NCBI GenBank assembly: GCA_965198895.1
Contig: OZ240676.1
Span: 434,001-498,000 of the forward strand
Reading direction: 5' to 3'
From: LMUY01 sp965198895
GTDB taxonomy: Bacteria; Pseudomonadota; Alphaproteobacteria; Acetobacterales; Acetobacteraceae
DNA: 64,000 bases
Shown here: positions 16,122 through 25,133 of the stretch, piece after piece
How positions within the stretch are numbered: the first letter of the stretch is position 1
Layout of the letters: each line of letters begins with the position of its first letter
Program-made: the position numbers and the translations under genes
Notes under the pieces: generated by a model
Databases searched by the model: none
Seen by the model: the letters and a program-made list of their open reading frames with translations, nothing else
Told to the model about the DNA's origin: nothing

Positions 16122-17201
16122 GTGAAGATCGCAGTCCTGGGTGGCGGCAACGGCTCGTTCGCCGCGGCGGCCGACCTCAGCCTCGCAGGGCACGAAATCC
16201 GGCTGTATCGCCGTACGGAGGCGGACGCCGCGGCGCATCGGGCAGCCGGTGGCACGATCGACATCACCGATCACAGCGGCACCCGAACCATCAGGCCCGC
16301 CCGGATCACCGCCGATTTGGCTGAGGCGATCGAGGGTGCGGCGCTGGTGCTCTGCCCGATGCCCGCCACCGCCCACCCTGCCCTGGCGCAGGCGCTGGGC
16401 CCCCTGCTGTGCCCCGGCCAGGTCGTGTTCCTGACCCCGGGCAGCTTCGGAAGCCTGCTGATCGCCCGCGCCACCACGGCGAGGAACTGCATCTTCGCCG
16501 AAACCGGAACGCTGCCCTGGCTCGCCCGCAAACAGGGCCTCTATGGCGTCCGCATCTCCGGGCGGGGCAAGCGGCTTCCCACCGGCGTCTATCCCCACCG
16601 CCTCGCGGGCCCGGCGTTGGCGGTGTTGTCCGAGGCATTCCCCGGCGCGATCGAGGCGTGTGGGGATGCGTTGTCCGGCGCGCTGATGAATGCCGGGCCG
16701 ATTATCCATCCCCCACTGATCGTGATGAACGCCGGGCCGATCGAGCATTTTCCGCAGTGGGACATCCACAAGGAGGGCACGCAGCCCGCCATCCGCCGCG
16801 TGACCGACCAACTCGACGCGGAGCGGATCGCCGTGCGCGAGGCGTTGGGCTACGGGCCGCCGCACTTTCCGCTGGCCCACCATTATGCGTCGTCGGGCGA
16901 GGAGTGGATGTATGGCCGCAACGCGCATGAGATGCTGACCGGCTCCGGCGATTGGAATGAACGCCTGATCCTGCGCGAACACCGCTACATGCTGGAGGAC
17001 ACGCGCATCGGGCTCTCGTTCCTGTGCTCCGTGGCAGCCCTGGCGGGGGTGGCAGCGCCACTTGCGCGTGCCTTCCTGTCGATCGGCGGCGCCATCGTGG
17101 GCGAGGACTTCATGCAGACCGGCCGCACCCTCGACGGGATCGGGCTCGGTGGGCTGGACCGGGCCGGACTGCAGGCCTTGCTGCAGAACGGGCGTGCATG
17201 A
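16122..17201 (+). CDS. NAD/NADP octopine/nopaline dehydrogenase family protein
   Basis: 359 residues. The N-terminal Rossmann domain begins KIAVLGGGNGSFAAAADL. The C-terminal half matches the opine dehydrogenase domain, with MNAGPIIHPPLIVMNAG and a catalytic His within HHYASS or nearby. Opine dehydrogenases reductively condense an amino acid with a 2-oxo acid, but many relatives act on other substrates. GTG 16122 follows GGGAGAG. The stop overlaps the next ATG in ATGA, so the following 3-hydroxyacyl-CoA dehydrogenase is translationally coupled and the two probably share a pathway. Confidence 0.85.
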   Translation: MKIAVLGGGNGSFAAAADLSLAGHEIRLYRRTEADAAAHRAAGGTIDITDHSGTRTIRPARITADLAEAIEGAALVLCPMPATAHPALAQALGPLLCPGQVVFLTPGSFGSLLIARATTARNCIFAETGTLPWLARKQGLYGVRISGRGKRLPTGVYPHRLAGPALAVLSEAFPGAIEACGDALSGALMNAGPIIHPPLIVMNAGPIEHFPQWDIHKEGTQPAIRRVTDQLDAERIAVREALGYGPPHFPLAHHYASSGEEWMYGRNAHEMLTGSGDWNERLILREHRYMLEDTRIGLSFLCSVAALAGVAAPLARAFLSIGGAIVGEDFMQTGRTLDGIGLGGLDRAGLQALLQNGRA

Positions 17202-18184
17202 CCACGGAGCCACTTGTCGTCGCAGCCTTGGGTGCCGGCCGCATGGGGCGCGGCATCGCCGTGGTGTTCGCCTTCGCTGGCCACGATGTGGTGCTGGTGG
17301 ACGCCAAGCCGCGCGATCCTGCCGCGTTCGCCACCCTGGCCGCAGACGTCGCGGCGGAAATCGCGGGCACGCTCGGTATGATGGCGCGCATCGGCCTGAT
17401 GCAGCCGGACGACGTTGCCCCCTTGGCCGCCCGTGTCCGCACCGTACCCCATCACGAGGCCGGCCCAGCGCTCGCAGCCGCCGCGATCGTCTTCGAGGGT
17501 GTGCCCGAAGTGCTGGCGGTCAAGCTGGAGGCGTTGGCCTGGGCCTCCAACCTGGCAGCGCCGGATGCGATCATCGCCTCCACTACCTCCACCATCCTGG
17601 TGGACGAACTGTCCCCCGCCGTGCTGCACCCCGGGCGGTTTCTCAACGCGCACTGGCTCAACCCGGCGTTCCTGATGCCGCTGGTGGAGCTGCAAGCCGG
17701 CGCGCAGACCGACCCGGCGGTGACCGCTCGGCTCACCGCCCTGCTGGAGGCGATGGGCAAGGTCCCGGTGCCCTGCGCCGCTCGGCCGGGCTACATCGTG
17801 CCCCGCATCCAGATGCTGGCGATGAACGAGGCCGCCCGCATGGTGGAGGAAGGCGTCGCCTCCGCTGCCGACATCGACCGCGCTGTGCGCTACGGCTTCG
17901 GATTCCGGTTCGCCGTGCTGGGGTTGCTGGAGTTCATCGACTGGGGCGGTGGCGACATCCTGCACTACGCCAGCGACTACTTGACCAAGGCGCTGGACCA
18001 CCCGCGCTACGAGGCGCCCCCGGTGATCGCGCGCAACATGGCGGAGGGCCGCATCGGGATGAAAACCGGGCGCGGCTTCCTGGACTACACCGGGGTCGAC
18101 CTCGACGCCTACCGCGAAGGCCGGCTATCCGCCTTCGCCGACCTGTTGCGCGGCATGGGCCTCGCCCGCGCCCCCGTACTCTAA
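17198..18184 (+). CDS. 3-hydroxyacyl-CoA dehydrogenase family protein
   Basis: 328 residues. The NAD loop is GAGRMGRGIA. The catalytic dyad region NAHWLNPAFLMPLVE corresponds to the family H-x-F/x-N-P...LVE motif. The C-terminal helical domain carries RPGYIVPRIQ and GFGFRFAVLG. The reaction is NAD-dependent oxidation of an L-3-hydroxyacyl group; 3-hydroxybutyryl-CoA or carnitine-like substrates are possible. ATGA coupling to the opine-dehydrogenase-like gene is the main context clue. A dispersed repeat begins 3 bases after the stop. Confidence 0.88.
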   Translation: MTTEPLVVAALGAGRMGRGIAVVFAFAGHDVVLVDAKPRDPAAFATLAADVAAEIAGTLGMMARIGLMQPDDVAPLAARVRTVPHHEAGPALAAAAIVFEGVPEVLAVKLEALAWASNLAAPDAIIASTTSTILVDELSPAVLHPGRFLNAHWLNPAFLMPLVELQAGAQTDPAVTARLTALLEAMGKVPVPCAARPGYIVPRIQMLAMNEAARMVEEGVASAADIDRAVRYGFGFRFAVLGLLEFIDWGGGDILHYASDYLTKALDHPRYEAPPVIARNMAEGRIGMKTGRGFLDYTGVDLDAYREGRLSAFADLLRGMGLARAPVL

Positions 18185-18186
18185 CC

Positions 18187-18322
18187 GTTATGCCAGGATT
18201 GACCCTGGTATCCACGGGCTCAAGCACACACCGGCCAACCGTGTTGCAGGCGATGGTGGCAGCGCCCGTTTGACGTTGTCAGCCCAACCGCGTGGATACC
18301 AGGGACAAGCCCTGGCATGACG
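18187..18322 (+). repeat. dispersed MITE-like repeat, copy B
   Basis: A 136-base element with terminal inverted repeats of about 30 bases (18187-18216 and 18291-18321) differing at about four positions. Each arm is itself partly palindromic (TGCCAGG...CCTGGTA). The interior shares ACACCGGCC and the TGACG...CAGCCCAA block with copy C. It lies immediately after a stop codon and may also fold as a terminator. Confidence 0.82.
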
Positions 18323-18363
18323 ATGTTAAGCCACATGCACCGGGTCGTACGTGGCTTACCCCT

Positions 18364-18391
18364 CCCCTCGCCTCTCCCTCGAGGCGAGGGG
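18364..18391 (-). terminator. strong hairpin downstream of rpmG
   Basis: A perfect 11-bp stem, 18364-18374 with 18381-18391, and a 6-base loop. It lies 13 bases beyond the rpmG stop. No T run follows, so it may be a 3'-stabilising or Rho-assisted structure rather than a classical terminator. Confidence 0.5.
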
Positions 18392-18404
18392 GATAGTCAG
18401 AAGG

Positions 18405-18572
18405 CTACTTGATCTTGGCTTCCTTGAACGCGACGTGCTTGCGAGCCACCGGGTCGTACTTCTTCAGTTCGAGCTTGCCGGTCGCGGAGCGGGCGTTCTT
18501 CTTCGTCACATAGAAAAAGCCGGTGTCGGCTGTCGAGACGAGGCGGATCTGGACGGTGTTGGACTTGGCCAT
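18405..18572 (-). CDS. rpmG: 50S ribosomal protein L33
   Basis: This 55-residue protein is short enough to be missed easily. The minus strand encodes MAKSNTVQIRLVSTADTGF, then FYVTKKNARS, and ends HVAFKEAKIK. That is L33 of the large ribosomal subunit at full length. No Cys pairs are present, so it is the zinc-free form. A hairpin follows the stop. No other ribosomal protein gene is adjacent, as is usual for rpmG in alphaproteobacteria. Confidence 0.97.
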   Translation of the reverse strand: MAKSNTVQIRLVSTADTGFFYVTKKNARSATGKLELKKYDPVARKHVAFKEAKIK

Positions 18573-18650
18573 CGTACTTCTCTTGCAAAGGCGGGTGCGC
18601 GCCGGAGAGCGGGAAAATGCGCATGCCGGGCCGCGGGGTCAAGGAAAAGC

Positions 18651-19445
18651 TTACGGACGGCGCGCGATCAGGGCGATGGACTCGATCACCTCCGTCACCC
18701 AGCCATCCTGCGCGGCGGCCTCCGCCAGCGTTCGCACGGCATCGGACAATCGGTTCGCCCCGTCATCGCCCAACCGGGCCCGCGTGGTCATGGACATGGA
18801 CAGCGCCCGGTGCACCAGGTCCGCCGGTGCCACGCGGTGGCGCTCGATAACTCCCACCCGATGCAGGTCGCTGAATGGCGAATCCAGCAGCACCGCCTCG
18901 TGCCGCACCCAACCAGGCTTGCGCCAGGCCGAACGCTGGCCGTCGCCGAGGGCTGCGTCCAGCACCGCTTGATACTCCGTCCGCCAGGCATTGTCCGGCA
19001 CGTCGAGCGCGTTGACCTGCAACAGCACCAGCGCACCGCCCGGTTCGATCAATCCGTCCAGCGTCCGCGTGGTCACCGGCCGGTCCATCCAGTGGAATGC
19101 CCGCCCGATCGTCACCAGCCGGAACGGCCCCATGTCCGGGGTGAGGTCGTGCGCAGCCCCATGACGGAAGGCGATGTCGAGGCCGGCCGACTCGGACCGC
19201 GCCGCCGCCAGCGCGAGCATCTCCGGCTCCGGATCCATGCCCAGCGCAGAGGCAAAATAGGGCCGGAACGCCATCGCCAACTGGCCGGGGCCGCAGCCGA
19301 GGTCGAGCAGTCGCCCCGCCCCGTCCAGGCCACATAGCGTCGCGACATTCTGGATCAGCGCGGGCGCGTAGTCGGAACGGCCTTGCAGGTAGTGAGCAGC
19401 CGCCGAGCGGAAACGGGCAGGTTCGAACGGAATGGCGGCGATCAT
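18651..19445 (-). CDS. class I SAM-dependent methyltransferase
   Basis: 264 residues. The SAM motif LLDLGCGPGQLA is followed by GMDPEPEML at the end of strand 2 and the IGRAFHWMDR segment typical of Methyltransf_11/ubiE-like proteins, some of which act on small molecules. ATG 19445 overlaps the recQ stop by 4 bases, so it is translated behind recQ. A link to DNA repair is only suggested by position. The frame is open far upstream through recQ, but that extension is antisense-style noise in high-GC DNA. Confidence 0.87.
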   Translation of the reverse strand: MIAAIPFEPARFRSAAAHYLQGRSDYAPALIQNVATLCGLDGAGRLLDLGCGPGQLAMAFRPYFASALGMDPEPEMLALAAARSESAGLDIAFRHGAAHDLTPDMGPFRLVTIGRAFHWMDRPVTTRTLDGLIEPGGALVLLQVNALDVPDNAWRTEYQAVLDAALGDGQRSAWRKPGWVRHEAVLLDSPFSDLHRVGVIERHRVAPADLVHRALSMSMTTRARLGDDGANRLSDAVRTLAEAAAQDGWVTEVIESIALIARRP

Positions 19446-21289
19446 GCCGATTGCCTCAGAACACGCAGGACGGCGTCGCCGTAGCGGTCCAGCTTGGACG
19501 CGCCAACCCCCTTGATCATACCGAGATCTTCCAAATTGCGCGGCTGCACGACGGCCAGATCGCGCAGCACTGCATCGTGAAAGATCACATAGGGCGGCAC
19601 CGACTGCGCCTTGGCCTCGGTCGACCGCCAGGCGCGCAGGGCTTCGAACGGGCCGGACGGCGCCTCGGGCTGGTCGCCAACCGGCTTGGCCGTCGCGCGG
19701 CTGCGGGTCCGCGGCCCGGCGCCCCCGTAACTCGCAATCGGGTCGGGCGGGTCCTCTCGCAGCATCACCGTTTCCTCGCCGCGCAGGATCGGGCGCGCCC
19801 GTTCGGTCACCAGCGCGAGGCCGGCCCGGTCCCCCTCGCCGCGACGAAGCGCGCCGATCGCGACCAACTGGCGGATCACGCCGCGCCAGAAGCCGTCGCT
19901 CTGCTCCGCGCCCGCGCCGTAGGTCGGCAGGCGGTCGTGGTTGTGCTTCTCCACCATGGGCGTGCGCTCGCCGCGCAGCACCGCCGTGATGTGCAAGGCG
20001 CCAAACATCTGGCCAGTGCGGTAGATCGCGGACAGCACCTTCTGCGCCGCCACGGTGCCGTCGAACAGCCGGGCCGGGTTGGCGCAGCTGTCGCAATGGC
20101 CGCAAGGCTCCGGCAACTCCTCGCCAAAGCAGGCCAGCAGCGAGCGGGTGCGGCATTGCGGCGTTTCGGTCAGCGCGATTATCGCCTCCAGCCGGCCGGC
20201 GCGCACCCGGCGTTCCGCTTCCGGGGCGGTGGACTGCTCCAGCCAGTGGCGGGCACGCACGATGTCTTCGCCGCCGAACAGCAGCAGCGTGTCGGCACGC
20301 TCGCCGTCGCGGCCGGCGCGGCCGATCTGCTGGTAGTAGGATTCGGGGCTGTCCGGCATGTCCAGATGCACGACAAAGCGCACGTCGGGCCGATCGATGC
20401 CCATGCCAAACGCGATCGTCGCCACCATCACCACCGACTCGCCGGAGCGGAAGCGGGTCAGGGCCACCCGCTTCTCCATCGGCGACAACCCGGCGTGGAA
20501 CGGGATCGCCGCGTGCCCGGCGGTGCGCAGACTCTGCGCCACCCGCTCCGTTTTGCTGCGGCTGCCGCAATACACGATCCCCGCCTGCCCGGGATGGCGT
20601 TTGAGGAAGGCGGCCAACTGTGCGCTCTCCCCGGCCTTCGGCTGGGCGGCGATGTGCAGGTTGGAGCGGTGGAACGAGGCGGCGAACACCTCCGCATCCG
20701 CCATGTCCAGCGCCTGCAGGATGTCGGCGCGCGTCCGGGCATCGGCCGTCGCCGTCAGCGCGATGCGCGGCACGCCCGGGAAGTCAGTCCGTAACCGCCT
20801 GAGCATGCGGTATTCCGGCCTGAACTCATGCCCCCAGGCGGAGACGCAGTGCGCCTCATCCACCGCGATCAGAGCCAATTCCTGCCGCCACAGCCGCTCG
20901 AGCGTACCGGACATCATCAGCCGCTCGGGAGACACGTACAGCAGGTCCAGCGTTCCGTCGGACAGCGCCCGCGACGTGCGGGAGCTATCCTCCGGCTCCA
21001 CCTCGGAGTGCAGCGCGCCGGCCGACACGCCCAGTTGGCGTAGCGCCGCCACCTGGTCGTCCATCAGCGCGATCAGCGGCGACACCACGACGGCGACGCC
21101 GTGCCGCACCAGGGCCGGAACCTGGTAGCAGACGCTCTTGCCACCGCCGGTCGGCATCAGCACGAGCGCGTCGCCACCAGCCACGACCTGGGACACGGCC
21201 TGTTCCTGCAGGCCACGGAACTCCGGAAACCCGAACACCCGGCGCAACACGTCCTTCGGGGTTTCCCCCCGTATTGCGCCGTCCGGCAT
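19442..21289 (-). CDS. recQ: ATP-dependent DNA helicase RecQ
   Basis: 615 residues, normal for RecQ. Walker A is PTGGGKS (Lys51) and the DEAH box is VDEAHCVSAWGH at about 145. Helicase motifs V and VI are AFGMGIDRPDVRFV and QQIGRAGRDG. A zinc-binding RQC region contains CRTRSLLACFGE and CGHCDSC, and the C-terminal HRDC domain ends near LGMIKGVGASKL. It unwinds DNA 3'-5' in recombinational repair (RecF pathway). The lipoprotein gene on the same strand ends just upstream and the methyltransferase is coupled downstream. Confidence 0.96.
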   Translation of the reverse strand: MPDGAIRGETPKDVLRRVFGFPEFRGLQEQAVSQVVAGGDALVLMPTGGGKSVCYQVPALVRHGVAVVVSPLIALMDDQVAALRQLGVSAGALHSEVEPEDSSRTSRALSDGTLDLLYVSPERLMMSGTLERLWRQELALIAVDEAHCVSAWGHEFRPEYRMLRRLRTDFPGVPRIALTATADARTRADILQALDMADAEVFAASFHRSNLHIAAQPKAGESAQLAAFLKRHPGQAGIVYCGSRSKTERVAQSLRTAGHAAIPFHAGLSPMEKRVALTRFRSGESVVMVATIAFGMGIDRPDVRFVVHLDMPDSPESYYQQIGRAGRDGERADTLLLFGGEDIVRARHWLEQSTAPEAERRVRAGRLEAIIALTETPQCRTRSLLACFGEELPEPCGHCDSCANPARLFDGTVAAQKVLSAIYRTGQMFGALHITAVLRGERTPMVEKHNHDRLPTYGAGAEQSDGFWRGVIRQLVAIGALRRGEGDRAGLALVTERARPILRGEETVMLREDPPDPIASYGGAGPRTRSRATAKPVGDQPEAPSGPFEALRAWRSTEAKAQSVPPYVIFHDAVLRDLAVVQPRNLEDLGMIKGVGASKLDRYGDAVLRVLRQSA

Positions 21290-21292
21290 CAG

Positions 21293-21676
21293 TTACTGCT
21301 CGTCGATATCGATCTCGACCCGGCGTCGCTCCACACCCGGCTGGCTGTTGGCCGGCGTGCCCACCGCGGCGCGACGGAGCCGCGTCGACGCAACACCGTC
21401 TTGCTGCAACAAGTTGGCTACGGCATCGGCCCTGGCGCGCGACAGGTCGATATCGGCCTGCGGCGAGCCCGCGCTGTCGGCGTAACCCGTCACTTTGACG
21501 ACGTAGCGGGGGAAGCGGTTCGCCACGGCGGCGGCGTTCGAGACGATCGCCATGCCAGTCGGATCAACGTTGGACGAGAAGTCGTTGAAGAAGACCGGGA
21601 AGATGCGGTCCGGCGGCGTTTGCTGGGCGCAGGCCGAAAGCGCGAGCAGGGCCATGCCCGTGACAAGGCGTCGCAT
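21293..21676 (-). CDS. OmpA-family lipoprotein
   Basis: 127 residues. A short signal peptide with lipobox LSAC puts the lipidated Cys at position 16. The rest is an OmpA C-terminal peptidoglycan-binding-like domain (VKVTGYADSAGS and LSRARADAVANLL, ending with ERRRVEIDI). It probably sits in the outer membrane facing the periplasm. It ends 3 bases before the recQ start on the same strand, so the two may be cotranscribed. It is smaller than Pal and is not next to tol genes. Confidence 0.88.
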   Translation of the reverse strand: MRRLVTGMALLALSACAQQTPPDRIFPVFFNDFSSNVDPTGMAIVSNAAAVANRFPRYVVKVTGYADSAGSPQADIDLSRARADAVANLLQQDGVASTRLRRAAVGTPANSQPGVERRRVEIDIDEQ

Positions 21677-21760
21677 AGGGGAGACTCCGTTTTGTAGTTG
21701 TACCTACGTGCCCCGTGCCGGCCTCCCCCGTCAACGTTGACGGGCCTTGGACCGATAGGT

Positions 21761-23398
21761 TCACGCAGCGGCGGGAGTCGCGTGGCCGCCGGACAGGCGC
21801 CAGATCCGGTCCAGCGTCTCGACCCCGGTCAGGCGGTGAGTGATCAGCAGCAGCGTCCTCCCGGCCGGGAGGGCGTTGAGCGTCTGCAGGAAGGCACGTT
21901 CGGTCTGCGCATCCAGGCCCGACGCGGGCTCGTCCAGAATAAGGATGGGCGCGGCCGACAGCAGGGTGCGCGCCAAGGCGACCCGGCGCCCCTGCCCGCC
22001 CGACACCCGGGCGCCGCCTTCTCCAAGCCAGGTATCCAGCCGGTCGGGTAGGCCGCGAACAAACTCGCCGATCTCGGCCTCGTCCAGCGCGCGCCATAAC
22101 GCGGCTTCATCCGCGTCGGGGCGGCCGAGCAGAAGGTTGGCGCGGATCGTGTCGTCGAACAGGTGGGTGGCCTGGGACAGCACGCCGAAGCGGCTGCGGA
22201 GCTCCGGCGCCGACAGGGTCGCGATGTCGACGCCGCCGAGCAGGACGCGGCCGGACTGGGGTACTGCGATCCTCAACAGCAACGCGGCGAGGGTCGACTT
22301 GCCGGCCCCCGAGGGGCCCAGCACGGCAACCCGGGCGCCTTGTGGCACCTCTAGCGTCAAGCCAGAGAACACGTCCGGGCGATCCGCGGTCCAACCGAAA
22401 TCGACGGCTTCGAATCGGAGGGCCGTGCCTTTGGGCAGCGGCACCGGGTCGGATGGCTCGGCGATCTGGGCGCCGGGTCCGCCGGCCTCGAGCACGCGGC
22501 GGGCGGACGCGGCGGCGTACCCGGCCAGCACCCCGGCCCGCGGCAAGCCGCCTGCGACCTCGAAGGCTGCCACCAGCAGGAACACGGCGCCGGTCGCGAA
22601 CACCGGCCGATCGGCGGCGCCGAGCAGGATAAGCAGGATCGCAACCTGGGCACAGAGGAACGCCGCCATCTGCGTCATAGCGCCACTCCGGGCCAGCCGC
22701 CGCTGTACGTCGCCGCAGGCAGCATCGCGGGCCCGCACCATGTCGAGCATGCGGCCCTCGGCGGCAAACACGCGCACCTCCCGTAGGCCTGATATCGCGT
22801 CCAGCACCGCGACTCGCATCGCCGCCTTCGCGGCCGTCAGAATTTCGCCGGATGCGCCGGCCGACCGCGCGGCCCATGCGGGCACCACGAAGGCCGCCAC
22901 GGCGAACAGCAGCGTTGCACCCAAGCCCGCCAACCACAGGGCGCCGCCTTCGCCCACCAGAACCACCAGAAGCACGGGCAGCAGAGCCGCGGCGACGCCC
23001 AATGGGATCAGGATGCGGAGATACAGGCCGTCGAGCGCCTCCACGTCGGAGACCAGGCGGGATGCGAGATCGCCCGAGCGCTGCATTCCCAAGCCACCCG
23101 CCGAGCGTTGCGCCAGGCCGGTGAACAGCCACACCCGCAAATCCGCCAGGGCGCGAAAGGTGGCCCCATGGGTGACGAGCCGCTCGGCATAGCGCAGCAC
23201 CACCCGCAGCGGTCCCAGCACCGTGAGCAATGCCCCGGCAGCCAGCCCCGCCCCCACCAGCAACACGGCGACATGCGCGCCGGCGACGGCCAGCAAGGCC
23301 ACGCCGGTCAAGCCAGAGGCGAGTGCGACGACCGCGCCCAGCAGCAACCATCCCCAGCGGGTGCGCCACAACATCAAAATCTGCAGTAGCGCGCTCAT
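21761..23398 (-). CDS. cydC: thiol reductant ABC exporter subunit CydC
   Basis: 545 residues: an N-terminal six-helix ABC membrane domain fused to an ATPase with GPSGAGKST (Walker A), VSGGQGRRVALAR (signature) and LILDEPASGLD (Walker B). It forms a heterodimer with CydD that exports glutathione/cysteine and is needed for assembly of cytochrome bd and periplasmic haem proteins. ATG 23398 overlaps the cydD stop by 4 bases. No cydAB genes follow in the window, so the oxidase subunits must be elsewhere if present. Confidence 0.9.
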   Translation of the reverse strand: MSALLQILMLWRTRWGWLLLGAVVALASGLTGVALLAVAGAHVAVLLVGAGLAAGALLTVLGPLRVVLRYAERLVTHGATFRALADLRVWLFTGLAQRSAGGLGMQRSGDLASRLVSDVEALDGLYLRILIPLGVAAALLPVLLVVLVGEGGALWLAGLGATLLFAVAAFVVPAWAARSAGASGEILTAAKAAMRVAVLDAISGLREVRVFAAEGRMLDMVRARDAACGDVQRRLARSGAMTQMAAFLCAQVAILLILLGAADRPVFATGAVFLLVAAFEVAGGLPRAGVLAGYAAASARRVLEAGGPGAQIAEPSDPVPLPKGTALRFEAVDFGWTADRPDVFSGLTLEVPQGARVAVLGPSGAGKSTLAALLLRIAVPQSGRVLLGGVDIATLSAPELRSRFGVLSQATHLFDDTIRANLLLGRPDADEAALWRALDEAEIGEFVRGLPDRLDTWLGEGGARVSGGQGRRVALARTLLSAAPILILDEPASGLDAQTERAFLQTLNALPAGRTLLLITHRLTGVETLDRIWRLSGGHATPAAA

Positions 23399-25074
23399 GC
23401 CGCACCCCGCGCCGCGACCACTTTGCCATCGCGCAGATCCAGCCGGCGGGAGCCGAAACGGCTGGCGGATGCCGCGTGGCTGGCCATGATCACGGTGCGG
23501 CCCGCTGCCAGCCGCTGCAGGCTGTCCATCAAATCCCCCTCGCTCGCCGGGTCGAGATGCGCGGTCGGCTCGTCCAGCAGCAGCAGCGGCGCGTTTTTCA
23601 GGAAGGCGCGTGCAACGGCCACGCGCTGGGCCTGCCCGCCGGACAGGCCATAGCCGCCCTCGCCAATCGGGGTGTCGAGCCCCTGAGGCAGAGTCTCCAG
23701 CACCGAAGCCAACCCGGCACTGCGGATGGCGGAGTCCAGCTCGCGGTCGGTGGCATCCGGGCGGGCGAAGAGGATGTTCTCACGCACCGTGCTCGCGAAC
23801 AGCACGGGGCGCTGGCCGATCGCGGCCGTCATGCGGGTGAGCGCCTCCGGGACGATCGAGGCGAGATCGGCCCCGTTCAGCAGCACGCGCCCGGATTGCG
23901 CCTGCACGAACCCGAGCAGCAGTTCGATCACCGTGGACTTGCCGGAACCGGACGGCCCGGCGAGCACCAGTGTCTCGCCGGCGGGCACTCGGAAACTGAC
24001 ATCGTCGAGCGCCGGGCCACGGGCGGGGTCCCAGGTGAAGCCGACATGTTCGAAGGCGATGTTGATGCCGCGCGCCGACACGGTCCGGATCGGCTGGTCC
24101 GGCACGACCGTCACCGGCAGCGGCGGCAACGCTGCCAACGCGTCGGCCGCCCCGGCGGCATGGGAGCGGTCCTGATAGGCCAGCGAGAACGCGCGCAACG
24201 GGGCGAAGAACTCCGGTACCAGCAACAGCACGAACAGGGCGGGCGCCGGGTCGAGCCGGTGCTCCAAAGCGGCGTCGCCGTAGCGGATGGCGAGCACGAC
24301 CAGGGCTAGGGCCATCGCGCAATCAAGCGCCGCGGAGGCGATGAAAGCCACGCGCAGCACTCGCATGGTCCGGCGCCGCAACTCGTCGGCGGCCTTGGCG
24401 AGGGCAGCGGCCTCGTCGGCGGCGCGGCCGGCCAGCACGATGGTGGAGATACCCCGCACCCGGTCCAGGAACCGCGTCTGCAGGCGGCTGAGGGCGGTGA
24501 ACTGGCGGCGGGAGGCGGCGGCGGCGCCGATGCCCGAGAACGCCTGGGCGATGGGCACGAGCAGACCGGCACCGGCCAGGATCAGGGCTCCCCGCCAATC
24601 CACCGCGGCCACCGCAGCTAGCACGATCAAGGGGGCGGCGATCGCCAGCGACGCCGCGGGCAGCCACCGCGCGTAGAAGCCGTCGAGCGCGTCGATCCGA
24701 TCCACTACGGTGGTGGCAAACGCCGCCGAGTGGTCCTGCCGCAGGATGCTCGGCCCGATCGCCAGCAGCCGCGCCATGATGTCGTCGCGCAGACGGTGAC
24801 GCGCTGCAATCCCCGTGTCCACGGCCGCCCGGTCGCCCAGGATCCCGACGATCGCGCGGCCGGCGAAGGCGATGCAGAAGGCCGCCAAGGCCCAGGCCAC
24901 CGGCCGAACCTGTCCGGCCAATGCACTGCCCAGGATGGTGGCCGTGGCGCCGGTTTGCATGATGGCGAAACCGGTGCCGACGAGGCCGAACAGGATCGTC
25001 GGCCTGGCGGCCACCCGCCCTCGGCGGCTTTCGGCTCGCAGCCAATCCCGTCCCGGCTGAGTCTGATTGCTCAT
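23395..25074 (-). CDS. cydD: thiol reductant ABC exporter subunit CydD
   Basis: 559 residues with the same membrane-domain-plus-ATPase layout: GPSGSGKST, LSGGQAQRVAVAR and LLLLDEPTAHLD. The N-terminal region AGQVRPVAW and the distance between motifs match CydD. It is the upstream partner of cydC, coupled by a 4-base overlap, and works at the inner membrane. Some distant peptide exporters look similar, but the ordered D-C pair supports the call. Confidence 0.9.
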   Translation of the reverse strand: MSNQTQPGRDWLRAESRRGRVAARPTILFGLVGTGFAIMQTGATATILGSALAGQVRPVAWALAAFCIAFAGRAIVGILGDRAAVDTGIAARHRLRDDIMARLLAIGPSILRQDHSAAFATTVVDRIDALDGFYARWLPAASLAIAAPLIVLAAVAAVDWRGALILAGAGLLVPIAQAFSGIGAAAASRRQFTALSRLQTRFLDRVRGISTIVLAGRAADEAAALAKAADELRRRTMRVLRVAFIASAALDCAMALALVVLAIRYGDAALEHRLDPAPALFVLLLVPEFFAPLRAFSLAYQDRSHAAGAADALAALPPLPVTVVPDQPIRTVSARGINIAFEHVGFTWDPARGPALDDVSFRVPAGETLVLAGPSGSGKSTVIELLLGFVQAQSGRVLLNGADLASIVPEALTRMTAAIGQRPVLFASTVRENILFARPDATDRELDSAIRSAGLASVLETLPQGLDTPIGEGGYGLSGGQAQRVAVARAFLKNAPLLLLDEPTAHLDPASEGDLMDSLQRLAAGRTVIMASHAASASRFGSRRLDLRDGKVVAARGAA

Positions 25075-25133
25075 GCCGCTGATGTAGCGGCCCCTGCCCG
25101 GCCTGCCCAGGCGTCCGGGAGGTTAAAGCTACG

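Noticed and set aside
19446..20570. N-terminal extension of the methyltransferase at 18651 through recQ on the same strand
   Set aside because: The extension overlaps recQ in another frame and has no methyltransferase features; ATG 19445 begins a normal family N-terminus.
21761..25074. Peptide or toxin ABC exporter pair instead of CydDC
   Set aside because: Gene order, fused membrane-ATPase layout and motif spacing fit CydD-CydC better, and no precursor peptide or accessory secretion gene is adjacent.
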